Part shown: one piece after another, positions 27,426 through 36,257 of the stretch
Layout of the letters: every line of letters begins with the position of its first letter
Numbering within the stretch: position 1 is the first letter of the stretch
Source of the DNA: Bradyrhizobium sp. AT1
GTDB taxonomy: Bacteria; Pseudomonadota; Alphaproteobacteria; Rhizobiales; Xanthobacteraceae
Reading direction: 5' to 3'
Assembly (NCBI RefSeq): GCF_001590795.1
Contig: NZ_JXDL01000001.1
Location: forward strand, 1,207,844-1,248,740
DNA: 40,897 bases
Translations under genes and position numbers: made by a program
The notes under the pieces: model-generated
Told to the model about the DNA's origin: nothing
The model's database searches: none
What the model saw: only the letters and a program-made list of their open reading frames with translations

Positions 27426-28178
27426 TCATGGCGCCGGGATCGCCGCCCTCGCCTGCTGCCGGATCAGAGCGTTGATAAAGCCGGCACGCGCGTCGGAATG
27501 GCCCTGCCCGCGCGGCTCCAGCACATGGCGCAAGAGGAACAGGCCTGTGAGCCGAAAGCCGTCCTGCAGATCCTGCTCGGTGAGATCGCGGGCGACTTCG
27601 CCATGACGCAGGAACGGCGGCAGTCGCAACAGGCGGTCACGCCACGGCTCGCCGGCGCCGCGCGACACCGCGCCGCCGGATTTCGGCGAGACGTAGATCA
27701 AGTCGGTGGTCTCGCCAGTCACCGCACAATTTTCCAGCGCCAGCCCGAAGCCGAGCTCGGCCAGCATCGCCAGCTCGAAATGGATGACGTGCACGGCCGC
27801 GCCGCCGATATCGTCGAAATCGTCGAGCGAATGCTCGAGCAGCGCAAATATGTCCTCGTGCGGATCGCGCTCGGGCAAGAGCCGCGCGATCGAAGCCAGA
27901 TGGGTGACGCCGTAGACCCCATGAGAGGATCCCAGCAGCGTCGCCGCTCGCAGCTTCAATCCCTCGATCGCATAGGTGCCGAGATGCTCGTCGAGCCGCG
28001 CCCGCCACACCGCGCTGACACTGTTGCCCGGCTGCAAAAGCGGCCGCAGCCGCGAGCTGGCACCGCCGCGGACAAGGCCGAGATGCCGGCCATGCGCGCG
28101 CGTCAAGAGCTCCACGATGGCGCTGGATTCGCCATGCCGCCGCACACCCAGCACGATGCCTTCGTCGGTCCATTCCAT
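27426..28178 (-). CDS. recO: DNA repair protein RecO
   Basis: A 250-residue RecO. The N-terminal OB fold starts [20 protein letters not shown], followed by [18 protein letters not shown]; the C-terminal helical part has [15 protein letters not shown] and [12 protein letters not shown]. RecO works with RecF and RecR to load RecA at gaps and anneals SSB-coated single strands. The zinc-binding cysteines of some RecO proteins are absent, with one Cys left in ENCAVTG, as in other alphaproteobacteria. It follows era at a distance in this lineage, here with a small plus-strand gene and a minus-strand membrane protein between them. Confidence 0.94.
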   Translation of the reverse strand: MEWTDEGIVLGVRRHGESSAIVELLTRAHGRHLGLVRGGASSRLRPLLQPGNSVSAVWRARLDEHLGTYAIEGLKLRAATLLGSSHGVYGVTHLASIARLLPERDPHEDIFALLEHSLDDFDDIGGAAVHVIHFELAMLAELGFGLALENCAVTGETTDLIYVSPKSGGAVSRGAGEPWRDRLLRLPPFLRHGEVARDLTEQDLQDGFRLTGLFLLRHVLEPRGQGHSDARAGFINALIRQQARAAIPAP

Positions 28179-28236
28179 GTGTTAATTATAGCGCCATATG
28201 CTTTGATGCAGAAGATCAGACACCACCTGGATCACA

Positions 28237-28551
28237 ATGGACATTATTGCCCTTCTGTTTCTCTCAATCCTCGAGTTGGTCGTCTGGCTGCTGTGGTGGG
28301 CAATCTTCGACGCATTGCCGGCCATTTTCTATTTCACAGCACTCGCGTTGCTGTTCGCCGTCACCCTCGGCAAGGTCACCGTCGAATTCCCGAAAGTCAT
28401 GACCAGTATAAGCTGGACCGGCTTCCTTCAGATCACGCGATCTGCAGAAGGCCGAGTGATCCTGTCTCCGGCGCTCGGCGTCGTCACCGGATTCGTTATC
28501 TGGGCCATCGTCGTGAGCGCGGCGATCATCGCCTACTCCTACCGATCCTAG
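28237..28551 (+). CDS. Small membrane protein, 104 aa
   Basis: Three hydrophobic segments are visible: about residues 2-23 (IIALLFLSILELVVWLLWW), 27-46 (ALPAIFYFTALALLFAVTL) and 80-100. A short polar loop with TRSAEGRVILSP separates the second and third. The ribosome-binding site is weak. Its sequence composition and hydrophobic pattern support a real gene but I know no family. It is divergent from recO and converges with the gene at 28562 (10 bases between stops). Confidence 0.6.
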   Translation: MDIIALLFLSILELVVWLLWWAIFDALPAIFYFTALALLFAVTLGKVTVEFPKVMTSISWTGFLQITRSAEGRVILSPALGVVTGFVIWAIVVSAAIIAYSYRS

Positions 28552-28561
28552 CAGCACGCCT

Positions 28562-28942
28562 TCACGCGTTGAACCAGCCCTGCGCGTCGCCGGTGAAGGA
28601 GAAATACAGGCCCATCGTCGTCAGCGCGCACGACACGATCTCGATGGCGCTGTCGAGCTCCATGCCCCTCTCGCCGATGATCTGGCCGAGCGAGATCACC
28701 GTCAGGACGAGGGCTGCCGCCAGCACCCAGCGCGGCCAGTTCTTGCGATGATGCGCGGCCAGCCTGACGAAATAGACCAGGAGCAGGATCATGCCGCCGG
28801 CGAGCAAGGTCGCCGTCATGATCATCTGCTCGGTCATCTCGGCATTGGGCGTGCGGTCCTGCACCGCAACGGACAAGGCGTCCAGCATCAACGATGCATA
28901 GAGCAGCGCTTCGAAGCGCCGGACGTTGCTGGGCACGCTCAT
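28562..28942 (-). CDS. Small membrane protein downstream of era
   Basis: A 126-residue protein with about four membrane segments (ALLYASLMLDALSVAV, MTATLLAGGMILLLVYFV, WVLAAALVLTVISLGQII, and a C-terminal segment ending in TTMGLYFSF). It lies 21 bases after the era stop on the same strand and so is probably the last gene of the lepB-rnc-era transcript. No named family is recognised; its function is not deducible from context alone. Confidence 0.75.
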   Translation of the reverse strand: MSVPSNVRRFEALLYASLMLDALSVAVQDRTPNAEMTEQMIMTATLLAGGMILLLVYFVRLAAHHRKNWPRWVLAAALVLTVISLGQIIGERGMELDSAIEIVSCALTTMGLYFSFTGDAQGWFNA

Positions 28943-28963
28943 CGGATACCGATCTGTTCTCGA

Positions 28964-29890
28964 TTATTCCTTGGGGAAGTCCAGACCCATCTCGCGATAG
29001 CGATCGGGATCGTCGCCCCAGTTCTCGCGCACCTTGACGAACAGGAACAGATGCACCGGCACGTCCAGGATCTGCATCAGCTCCTTGCGCGAGTCCGCGC
29101 CGATCGACTTGATGGTGGCGCCGCCCTTGCCGAGCACGATCTTGCGCTGGCTTTCGCGCTCCACGAAGATCGTCTGCTCGATCCGCACCGACTTGTCCTT
29201 GCGCTCCTCCCACTTCTCGGTCTCGACCGTGGACTGATAGGGCAATTCCTGGTGCAGCTTCTGATAGATTTTCTCGCGCGTGATCTCCGCCGCCAGCTGC
29301 CGCATCGGCGCGTCGGACATCTGGTCCTCGGGGTAGAGGTACGGACCCGGCGGCACCATTTCCGCAAGCGTCTTGCGGAGGTCGTCGACGCCGTCACCGG
29401 AAATCGCCGCGATCATGAAGGTCCGCGCGAACTTCATGCGCTCGTTGGCGGCCTGCGCCAGCGCCAAGAGCTTCTCACGCTGGACCAGATCGACCTTGTT
29501 GATGACGAGGATCTTCTCGTGATTGACGCTGGCAGCCTTGGTGAGGATCGCCTCGGCCTCCTCGTCGATGCCTGTTTTGGCATCGAGCAGCACGCAGACG
29601 AGATCGGCATCATGCGCTCCGCTCCAGGCGGTCGAAACCATGGCGCGGTCGAGCCTCCGCTTCGGCAGGAAGATGCCGGGCGTGTCGACCAGGATGATCT
29701 GCGCGTTGTTCTCGATCACGATGCCGCGGATCAGCGCGCGCGTGGTCTGCACCTTGCGCGAGACGATCGTGACCTTGGCCCCGACCAGCGCATTGACCAG
29801 CGTGGACTTGCCGACATTCGGCGCACCGATCAGCGCAACGAAGCCGCAGCGCGTTGCCGTCGGCGTCTCGCCGCTTGCTTCAACCGTCAT
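28964..29890 (-). CDS. era: GTPase Era
   Basis: A 308-residue GTPase for 16S rRNA maturation and 30S assembly. GTPase motifs are G1 GAPNVGKST, G3 DTPGI, G4 NKVD, and the C-terminal KH RNA-binding domain holds VLGKGGATIKSIG. The start ATG at 29888-29890 overlaps the end of rnc by 11 bases, so translation is probably coupled. An in-frame GTG at 29911 would add seven residues deeper inside rnc and lacks a ribosome-binding site. The rnc-era order is conserved across bacteria and links two rRNA-processing factors. Confidence 0.96.
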   Translation of the reverse strand: MTVEASGETPTATRCGFVALIGAPNVGKSTLVNALVGAKVTIVSRKVQTTRALIRGIVIENNAQIILVDTPGIFLPKRRLDRAMVSTAWSGAHDADLVCVLLDAKTGIDEEAEAILTKAASVNHEKILVINKVDLVQREKLLALAQAANERMKFARTFMIAAISGDGVDDLRKTLAEMVPPGPYLYPEDQMSDAPMRQLAAEITREKIYQKLHQELPYQSTVETEKWEERKDKSVRIEQTIFVERESQRKIVLGKGGATIKSIGADSRKELMQILDVPVHLFLFVKVRENWGDDPDRYREMGLDFPKE

Positions 29891-30758
29891 TGCCGCCGCC
29901 AACACCTTCACGCGCGATCATCACTGAAGCTGCCACCTTCTCCGCTGCGCGCTTGCTGCCGCCGATGCCTTCCGCCGGCGCGAGCCCCGGCAGATCGACG
30001 GCGACGCGGAATTGCGGATCGTGGTGCGGACCGGTGCGCTCGACCTCGCGGTAAACCGGCGTCGGCAGCCCCTTTCCTTGCGCCCATTCCTGCAGCACAG
30101 TCTTGGGATCGCGCAAGGGACGGCGCGGCTTGTGCATGCGCTCGGTCCAGTTACGTTTGACGAACTCGGACGCCGCCGCGTAGCCGCCGTCGAGGAAGAC
30201 GGCCCCGATCACGGCCTCGCAGATGTCGCCGAGGATGGATTTGCGCAGGCGAGCGTCGGCGCTGGAGCCGACCGAGCCGAGCTTGATGTCGTCGAGCAGT
30301 CCGAGCGACTTGGCGACGTCGGCGCAGCTTTCCTTGCGCACGAGCTCGGCAAGACGCTTGGACAGCTCGCCCTCATCAGCGTTCGGGAAGGCGTGATAGA
30401 GCATGTCGGAGACGACGAGCCCGAGCACGTGGTCGCCGAGGAATTCCAACCGCTGATAGCTGTCGCCGCGCTTGCGCCCGGACTTCAGCGCCGAGACGTG
30501 CGTGATCGCCTGCATCAGCATGTTCGGGTCAGTGAAGCTGTAGCCGATGCGCGCCTCGAGCGCCGCGTTGGCATCGGTGGCCTTGGCCTTGCTCCGCGTC
30601 CGCTTCTTCTTCGCGGGCGCCTTGGTCTCGGAAGTCTTGACGTCAGGAGTCTTGGTTTCAGGAGACTTGGTCGCAAGGCTCTTGGTCGCAGCTTCGCCGT
30701 CGGGGCCCGCCTGGGCCTCGGTCGGTTCGATCGCGATGTCCTTGGCTTCGTCTTTCAT
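29880..30758 (-). CDS. rnc: Ribonuclease III with a basic N-terminal extension
   Basis: A 292-residue RNase III; E. coli Rnc has 226. The extra length is an N-terminal tail (residues 1-65) rich in Lys, Thr, Pro and Ala, with pentapeptide repeats such as KSPET and KTSET and a basic cluster KKKRTRSKAK. The nuclease domain has the signature RLEFLGDHVLGLVVSDML and acidic pair in GDICEAVIGAVFLDGG; the C-terminal dsRNA-binding domain begins near DPKTVLQEWAQGKG. Start: ATG at 30758, overlapping the lepB stop (ATGA). An in-frame start at 30797 lies inside lepB and is unlikely. Confidence 0.95.
   Translation of the reverse strand: MKDEAKDIAIEPTEAQAGPDGEAATKSLATKSPETKTPDVKTSETKAPAKKKRTRSKAKATDANAALEARIGYSFTDPNMLMQAITHVSALKSGRKRGDSYQRLEFLGDHVLGLVVSDMLYHAFPNADEGELSKRLAELVRKESCADVAKSLGLLDDIKLGSVGSSADARLRKSILGDICEAVIGAVFLDGGYAAASEFVKRNWTERMHKPRRPLRDPKTVLQEWAQGKGLPTPVYREVERTGPHHDPQFRVAVDLPGLAPAEGIGGSKRAAEKVAASVMIAREGVGGGNDG
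30625..30684. repeat. Four imperfect 15-bp tandem units inside rnc
   Basis: Units begin at 30625, 30640, 30655 and 30670. Each ends in CTTG and encodes one K-[ST]-x-x-x pentapeptide on the minus strand. The array makes up part of the N-terminal tail of RNase III and could vary in copy number in frame. Confidence 0.75.
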
Positions 30759-31519
30759 CGGACGATTTTGAAGAAGCGATTCCAGCGCACCGACCACGGC
30801 CAGCGCCAGAACATCCAGGCATGCTCGCCTTCGGCGATGGAGAAGAAGATCATCTGGGCGCGGCCGATCAGATTCTCCTGCGGCACATAGCCGACCTGGC
30901 CGAGAAAGCGGCTATCGGTGGAATTGTCGCGGTTGTCGCCCATCATGAAGAAATGGCCTGATGGCACGGTGTAGACGTTGGTATTGTCGACATAGCCGTT
31001 GTCGGCGCAGTCCAGCGTCTCGTAGGACACGCCGTTCGGCAGCGTTTCCTTCCAGCGCTTCACCCGGGAGATGCCGCCGCCTTCCGAGCCGCAAGGCTCC
31101 TCACCGACGTACTCGCTCATCCGCTGACGCTCGACCGGCGTGTCGTTGATGTAGAGCAGCCCGTCCCGCATCTGGATGCGGTCGCCGGGAAGGCCGATCA
31201 CGCGCTTGATGTAATCGGTGGAATCGTCCTTCGGCAGGCGGAACACGACGATGTCGCCGCGTTGCGGATCCGAGCCCCAGATCCGCCCGGAGAACAGTGG
31301 CGGCGACAACGGAATCGAATAATGGCTATAGCCGTAGGAATATTTCGAGACGAACAGATAGTCGCCGACCAGCAGCGTCGCCTTCATCGACCCCGACGGG
31401 ATGTTGAAAGGCTGGAACAGGAAGGTGCGGATCACCAGCGCGATCAGGAGAGCGTGGATCACGACCCGGATCGTTTCGCCGACGCCGCTCTCAGTTTTCG
31501 TTCCTGAAGTCACGCTCAT
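30755..31519 (-). CDS. lepB: Signal peptidase I
   Basis: A 254-residue inner-membrane protease cleaving Sec and Tat signal peptides. One membrane helix (residues 17-36) anchors it; the catalytic dyad is S44 (PSGSMKATL) and K105 (DYIKRVIGLPGD), and MMGDNRDNSTDSR is the conserved box near residue 190. Two cysteines (CGSEGGG and LDCADN) lie in the periplasmic insert. It is followed by rnc with a 4-base overlap. The 249-base gap upstream, AT-rich around 31720-31760, probably holds its promoter and separates it from acpS. Confidence 0.96.
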   Translation of the reverse strand: MSVTSGTKTESGVGETIRVVIHALLIALVIRTFLFQPFNIPSGSMKATLLVGDYLFVSKYSYGYSHYSIPLSPPLFSGRIWGSDPQRGDIVVFRLPKDDSTDYIKRVIGLPGDRIQMRDGLLYINDTPVERQRMSEYVGEEPCGSEGGGISRVKRWKETLPNGVSYETLDCADNGYVDNTNVYTVPSGHFFMMGDNRDNSTDSRFLGQVGYVPQENLIGRAQMIFFSIAEGEHAWMFWRWPWSVRWNRFFKIVR

Positions 31520-31768
31520 TGCTCTCTCAATTCCGGCCGGCGATCACAGAGCGCCCTCCTCCCGCGAACGGCCCACCGGTTCGCGGCGCAAGGAGATTGT
31601 CCTGATTCTGATAGTGAGGGCCAATTCCGGCGTAAAGCCGAACTTACCCAAGCTGATTTGCGTCCGCGGACTTTTAGACGGTTGTCGGAGGCCACGCAAT
31701 CAAGGATCGCATGAAAACTTCATAAGATATTGATTTATAACACAAATCATAAAATTCCCGCCGGCCGG

Positions 31769-32188
31769 TCAGGGTCTCGGCAGCGGCACGGCCGAAATGA
31801 TGACGAAAGCCTGCGCCAGCGGCCAGTCGTCGGTAATCGACAGGTCGATCCGGGTCTCGAACCCCTCGGGTGTCAGGGCCTGAAGCCGGGCCAGGGCGCC
31901 GCCGGTCAGTTGCATGGTCGGCCGCCCACCCGGCAGGTTGACCACCCCCATGTCGCGCCACCACACCCCGCGCCGGATGCCGGTGCCGAGCGCCTTGGAG
32001 CAGGCTTCCTTCGCGGCGAAGCGTTTGGCGTAGGTCGCCACCACCATCTTCTCGTTCTTGGCGCGACGCTCCGCCTTGGCCCGCTCCGCCGCAGTGAAGA
32101 TACGGTCGAGGAAGCGCTCGCCGTGGCGTTCGATCACCTTGGCGACCCGGGTGATGTCGATCAGGTCGGAGCCGATGCCGATGATCAT
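31769..32188 (-). CDS. acpS: Holo-[acyl-carrier-protein] synthase
   Basis: A 139-residue phosphopantetheinyl transferase that activates acyl carrier protein from CoA. Signature parts are [15 protein letters not shown] (metal residue D8), [15 protein letters not shown] and [18 protein letters not shown] with its metal Glu. Its start overlaps the pdxJ stop by 4 bases (ATGA). The downstream gap to lepB (31520-31768) holds no gene; a weak GATTT-N7-AAATC inverted repeat at 31732-31748 lies just after the stop on the transcript. Confidence 0.95.
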   Translation of the reverse strand: MIIGIGSDLIDITRVAKVIERHGERFLDRIFTAAERAKAERRAKNEKMVVATYAKRFAAKEACSKALGTGIRRGVWWRDMGVVNLPGGRPTMQLTGGALARLQALTPEGFETRIDLSITDDWPLAQAFVIISAVPLPRP

Positions 32189-32937
32189 GCCCGGCTCCGT
32201 CCGCGGTCCATCGCCGCGCGCATGCTGCGCACTGTCTCGGCGAGACCGACGAACAGCGCTTCGCCGATCATGTAATAGCCGATGTTCAGCTCCATGATCT
32301 CAGGCAGGGCCGCGATCGTCTCCGCGGTCGCATAATCGAGCCCGTGGCCGGCATGAACCTCCAGCCCGGCCGCCTTGGCGAGCTTCACGCCCGTCACGAT
32401 CCGCTTCCACTCAGCCTCGGCCTTGTCGGTGTGGCCGTCCGTGACGGCGTCGCACCAGGCGCCGGTATGGATCTCGATCACCGGTGCGCGCAGCCGCGCC
32501 GCCATCTCGATCTGGGCGGGATCGGCGGCGATGAACAGGGAGACGCGGATACCGGCATCGTTCAGCCGCGCGATATAGGGCGCCAGCGCGTTGTGCTGGC
32601 CGACCACGTCCAGCCCGCCTTCGGTGGTCACCTCCTGGCGCCGCTCCGGCACCAGGCATACCGCGTGCGGTTTGGTGGCGAGCGAGATGCGCATCATGTC
32701 GTCGGTCGCCGCCATCTCGAAATTGAGCGGCTTGGAGATCTCGGCCTTCAGCCGCGCCATGTCCTCGTCGCGGATGTGGCGGCGATCCTCGCGCAAATGG
32801 GCGGTGATGCCGTCGGCGCCCGACTCGATCGCCAGCAGGGCGGCGCGCACCGGATCGGGATGGCGACCACCGCGCGCGTTACGCACGGTTGCGACGTGAT
32901 CGATATTGACGCCGAGGCGGAGCTTCGAAGCGGGCAT
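32185..32937 (-). CDS. pdxJ: Pyridoxine 5'-phosphate synthase
   Basis: A 250-residue TIM-barrel enzyme forming pyridoxine phosphate from deoxyxylulose phosphate and 3-amino-1-hydroxyacetone phosphate. Conserved parts are [57 protein letters not shown] and [13 protein letters not shown] at 32937 gives the usual family N-terminus; a GTG at 32964 would add nine residues, and neither start has a strong ribosome-binding site. A paired-hairpin repeat separates it from rel. PLP from this pathway is also the GlyA cofactor. Confidence 0.95.
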   Translation of the reverse strand: MPASKLRLGVNIDHVATVRNARGGRHPDPVRAALLAIESGADGITAHLREDRRHIRDEDMARLKAEISKPLNFEMAATDDMMRISLATKPHAVCLVPERRQEVTTEGGLDVVGQHNALAPYIARLNDAGIRVSLFIAADPAQIEMAARLRAPVIEIHTGAWCDAVTDGHTDKAEAEWKRIVTGVKLAKAAGLEVHAGHGLDYATAETIAALPEIMELNIGYYMIGEALFVGLAETVRSMRAAMDRGRSRA

Positions 32938-32965
32938 TTCAGGACTCACGAAATGAGATTTCACC

Positions 32966-33040
32966 TGTCATGCGCGGGCTCGACCCGCGCATCCATCTTC
33001 TTTGAAGAGATGGGTTGCCGGGTCAAGCCCGGCAACGACG
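32966..33040. repeat. Paired-hairpin repeat between rel and pdxJ
   Basis: Hairpin B (ATGCGCGGG-CTCGA-CCCGCGCAT) and hairpin A (TTGCCGGG-TCAAG-CCCGGCAA) occur in the opposite order to the copy at 1257-1340, showing that the same composite element is inserted in both orientations. It fills nearly the whole gap. Confidence 0.8.
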
Positions 33041-33044
33041 AGCA

Positions 33045-35330
33045 TCATCCGTTAACACGTTCGACTTTGGCGACGACCGCCTTGGCGCGCAGCTGTGCCA
33101 GGATCGCGCTGAGGTGCTTCAGATCGTAGACTTCCAGATCGATCGTCGTCTCCGTGAAGTCCGGCGAACGGCGCTGCATGCTGATGTTGTCGATGTTGCC
33201 GTCGTGCTCGGCGATCACGGTCGCGATCTGCGCGAGCGCGCCCGGCTCGTTGACGTTCTCGACCCTGATGCGGGCCGGGAAGCGCTGCGGCGCGGAGTCC
33301 TCGATGTCCCAGCGGACGTCGAGCCAGCGCTCCGGCTCCTCCTCGAAATCCTTCAGGGCCGGCGCCTGGATCGGGTAGATCGTGATGCCCTCGCCCGGCG
33401 TGACGATGCCGACGATGCGGTCCCCCGGCACCGCGCCGCCGTTCGGCGCGAACTTGATCGGCAGGTCGGAATTGATGCCGCGGATCGGAATCGCGACCGG
33501 GCTGCGCGGCGGCTCCGACGACTTCTCCTTGAGCTTGGCGGCGAGACCCTTCTTGACGCCGTAGCGCGCGATGCGCTCCTCCTTGTAATCGGGATACATC
33601 GCACGCGCGACGTGGGAGGCCTTGATCTCGCCGCGCCCCACGGCCGCCATCACGTCCTCGATCGAGGTGCGCGCGAGCCGCGGCAGCGCACCCTTGAGCT
33701 TGTCGTCGGCATATTCGATCTTGGCGCGCTCGAACAGGCGCTCCACGATGCGCCGGCCGAGACCGGCATATTGATCGCGCACCGCGGTGCGCGTGGCACG
33801 GCGGATCGCGGCGCGCGCCTTGCCGGTAACCGCAAGCGTCTCCCAGGCCGAAGGCGGCGCCGATTGCGCTTCCGAGGTCAGCACCTCGACTTCGTCGCCG
33901 TTCTGCAGCTCCGAGGACAGCGGCGCGAACTGGCCGTTGATCTTGCAGCCGACCGCGCTGTTGCCGACATCGGTATGCACGGCATAGGCGAAGTCGATCA
34001 CATTGGCATGGCGCGGCAGCGCGATCAGCTTGCCCTTCGGGGTGAAGCAGAACACCTGGTCGTGGAACAGCTCGAGCTTGGTGTGCTCGAGGAATTCCTC
34101 CGGATTGGCGCTCTCCGAGAGGATGCCGATGGTGTGGCGCAGCCAGGCGAACGCGTTGGACTCGCGCTTGAGGAATTCGGTCGGCGACCCCACGCCCTCC
34201 TTGTAGAAGACGTGCGCGGCGATGCCACGCTCGGCGATCTGGTCCATCGCCTCGGTGCGGATCTGCAGCTCGACGCGCTGGTTGCCGGGGCCGATCACCG
34301 TGGTGTGGATCGAGCGGTAGTCGTTCTGCTTCGGTGTCGAGATGTAGTCCTTGAAGCGCCCCGGCACGACCGGCCAGGTGGTGTGGACGATACCGAGCGC
34401 GCGGTAGCAGGCCTCGATGTCGTTGACGACGAGCCGGAAGCCGAAGATGTCGGACAATTGCTCGAAGCCGACCGACTTGCGCTCCATCTTGGTCCAGATC
34501 GAGAACGGCTTCTTGCGACGGCCATAGACCCGCGCGCCGAGGCCCCGGTGGCGCAAATTATTGGACAACTGGTCCTCGATCTCGCCGATCAGATTACGGT
34601 TGCGCTCGGCGAGCGCGTCGAGGCGCTGCATCACGACCGAATAGGCTTCGGGATCGAGGGTGCGGAAGGACAGATCCTCCAACTCCTCGCGCATTTCCTG
34701 CATGCCCATGCGCCCCGCCAGCGGCGCATAGATATCGAGCGTCTCCTCGGCGATGCGCCGGCGCGATTCCGTCGGCACGAAGTCGAGCGTGCGCATGTTG
34801 TGCAGACGGTCGGCGAGCTTGACCAGGAGCACGCGGACATCATCGGCAATGGCCAGCAACAATTTGCGCAGATTCTCGGCCTGCTTGGCCTCCCGCGACA
34901 CCAGCTCGAGCCGCTTCAGCTTGGTCAGGCCCTCGACCAGCGCGCCGATCTCGGGTCCGAAAATCTGGTCGATCTCGGCCCGCGTCGCCTCGGTATCCTC
35001 GATCGTGTCGTGCAGCAGCGCGGCCACGATGGTGGCGTCGTCGAGCTTCAGGTCGGTGAGAATCGCCGCCACTTCGAGCGGATGCGAGAAATACGGATCG
35101 CCCGAGGCGCGGGTCTGCGAGCCGTGCGCCTTCATGGCATAGACATAGGCGCGGTTCAGCAGGTCTTCGTTGGTGTTGGGATTGTAGGACCTGACGCGCT
35201 CGACGAGGTCATATTGACGCATCATGCGCGCGCGGGGCTTGGCCGGGCGCGCGACCGGCGCAGTCGGGGCCACGGCAACCGATTCGGTTGCGGCCTGCAT
35301 CTGCGTGGATCTGCGGCGCTGATATACCAT
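33045..35330 (-). CDS. rsh: Bifunctional (p)ppGpp synthetase/hydrolase Rel
   Basis: A 761-residue RSH enzyme, the single stringent-response alarmone enzyme typical of alphaproteobacteria. The hydrolase HD domain has SHPLEVAAIL and LLHDTIEDT (H107, D108); the synthetase has RRKKPFSIWTKM, FGFRLVV and NDYRSIHTTV; then the TGS domain (CFTPKGKLIALPRHA) and C-terminal ACT domain (VENVNEPGALAQIATVIAEH). Relatives usually start at the MMRQYDLVERV segment; here 35 extra residues precede it. The start at 35330 has AGGA upstream, whereas the internal Met codons lack one. Also called rel or spoT. Confidence 0.95.
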   Translation of the reverse strand: MVYQRRRSTQMQAATESVAVAPTAPVARPAKPRARMMRQYDLVERVRSYNPNTNEDLLNRAYVYAMKAHGSQTRASGDPYFSHPLEVAAILTDLKLDDATIVAALLHDTIEDTEATRAEIDQIFGPEIGALVEGLTKLKRLELVSREAKQAENLRKLLLAIADDVRVLLVKLADRLHNMRTLDFVPTESRRRIAEETLDIYAPLAGRMGMQEMREELEDLSFRTLDPEAYSVVMQRLDALAERNRNLIGEIEDQLSNNLRHRGLGARVYGRRKKPFSIWTKMERKSVGFEQLSDIFGFRLVVNDIEACYRALGIVHTTWPVVPGRFKDYISTPKQNDYRSIHTTVIGPGNQRVELQIRTEAMDQIAERGIAAHVFYKEGVGSPTEFLKRESNAFAWLRHTIGILSESANPEEFLEHTKLELFHDQVFCFTPKGKLIALPRHANVIDFAYAVHTDVGNSAVGCKINGQFAPLSSELQNGDEVEVLTSEAQSAPPSAWETLAVTGKARAAIRRATRTAVRDQYAGLGRRIVERLFERAKIEYADDKLKGALPRLARTSIEDVMAAVGRGEIKASHVARAMYPDYKEERIARYGVKKGLAAKLKEKSSEPPRSPVAIPIRGINSDLPIKFAPNGGAVPGDRIVGIVTPGEGITIYPIQAPALKDFEEEPERWLDVRWDIEDSAPQRFPARIRVENVNEPGALAQIATVIAEHDGNIDNISMQRRSPDFTETTIDLEVYDLKHLSAILAQLRAKAVVAKVERVNG

Positions 35331-35459
35331 GCCGTCCTGCCTTCAAACGAGCCTGGGCTAGCCCGCTGTATACATCTTAGCTCCGATCGCGCGTGTGTCC
35401 GATCAATTCGGTGACAGGACGCAGCCGATCGACAACGCTATGGTAACCACGAAAACGTC

Positions 35460-35496
35460 AACAAAAGCAAAGGCCCGAACAACGGTTCGGGCCTTT
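35460..35496 (-). terminator. Intrinsic terminator after rpoZ
   Basis: A perfect 12-bp stem AAAGGCCCGAAC/GTTCGGGCCTTT (35469-35480 and 35485-35496) with a 4-base loop. On the minus strand it is followed by GCTTTTGT, giving a T-rich tail. It lies 39 bases past the rpoZ stop and separates rpoZ from rel. It is the clearest terminator in the window; the A/T flanks might allow weak function on the plus strand too. Confidence 0.85.
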
Positions 35497-35534
35497 GATA
35501 AGATCACAAGAAGTCGAGGATCGCGACGGACGAG

Positions 35535-35927
35535 TTACTCGTCTTCCTCGGGCTGCTCCTCGGGCGGCGCGAGGCCTTCGAGACCCTTCAGGAGCTCCTC
35601 TTCGGTCATGCGCTCGACGGCGACTTCGGTGTCGTCCGCATCGACGCTCGCACCCGCGGAACCGATCAGCGGGACCGTATCCGGCTCGGGCTCGTCGACC
35701 TCGACGAACTTCTGGAGCGAGTGCACCAGCTCCTCGCGGAGATCCTCCGGCGAAATGGTCGTCTCGGCAATTTCGCGCAAAGACACAACTGGGTTCTTGT
35801 CGTTATCGCGGTCAACCGTTAGTTGTGAACCGGACGAAATCATGCGGGCTCGGTGGGCGGCCAGCAGGACCAAGTCAAACCGGTTGTCGACCTTGTCGAT
35901 ACAATCTTCTACGGTGACGCGAGCCAT
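35535..35927 (-). CDS. rpoZ: RNA polymerase omega subunit
   Basis: A 130-residue omega subunit. The conserved N-terminus [28 protein letters not shown] binds the beta-prime subunit and, in many bacteria, forms a ppGpp site; [16 protein letters not shown] follows. Residues about 80-130 form a strongly acidic tail ending [10 protein letters not shown], longer than in E. coli (91 residues) but usual for alphaproteobacteria. It lies upstream of rel, so the alarmone enzyme and one of its targets are neighbours, but a strong terminator separates them. Confidence 0.97.
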   Translation of the reverse strand: MARVTVEDCIDKVDNRFDLVLLAAHRARMISSGSQLTVDRDNDKNPVVSLREIAETTISPEDLREELVHSLQKFVEVDEPEPDTVPLIGSAGASVDADDTEVAVERMTEEELLKGLEGLAPPEEQPEEDE

Positions 35928-35978
35928 GGACTGTCGCTCCGTTGTGGGTGGGACGAAATATGTGGATGATTGGGGCTA

Positions 35979-36006
35979 GTTATAGGGGCTGGGCCGGTTT
36001 CGCAAG
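35979..36006 (-). promoter_or_regulatory. Candidate rpoZ promoter
   Basis: Minus strand: CTTGCG (36001-36006), a 16-base spacer and TATAAC (35979-35984), close to the alphaproteobacterial pattern. The leader to the start at 35927 would be about 45 bases. It lies in the 330-base divergent gap 35928-36257, in which I see no gene; promoter elements for the NYN gene should lie in the other half but are not clear. Confidence 0.5.
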
Positions 36007-36257
36007 GCTAATTTGTGATTTGGCCTCGCCAAACGGCTCTGCTACCCCCACATTGGGGCTGGGATGGGTGGTTTCCCGGGCTGTCATCGAGGGCAGCGCC
36101 GGGGTTATGAAAGTCCGCCATAACTATACCTTGATTGCCCCGACTTCTCCGGATTTGCGGTTTCGACGGGTCTTAGCGGCACTGTAGAAATGCGCGGCCT
36201 GCTGTCGCCGCGCCAACAATAAAACGATCAATCACGAACACTACGCGAGCAAACTGA

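Noticed and set aside
24548..27475. A 975-codon open reading antisense to parC
   Set aside because: It is a high-GC shadow of the parC codon pattern with His/Gln/Arg/Leu-rich composition; parC on the other strand has full family conservation.
33015..35414. A 799-codon open reading antisense to rel
   Set aside because: Shadow of the rel gene; Arg/Asp/His-rich composition and no family resemblance.
35942..36187. An 81-codon reading in the rpoZ-NYN gap
   Set aside because: It covers the rpoZ promoter, has no ribosome-binding site and no protein-like pattern.
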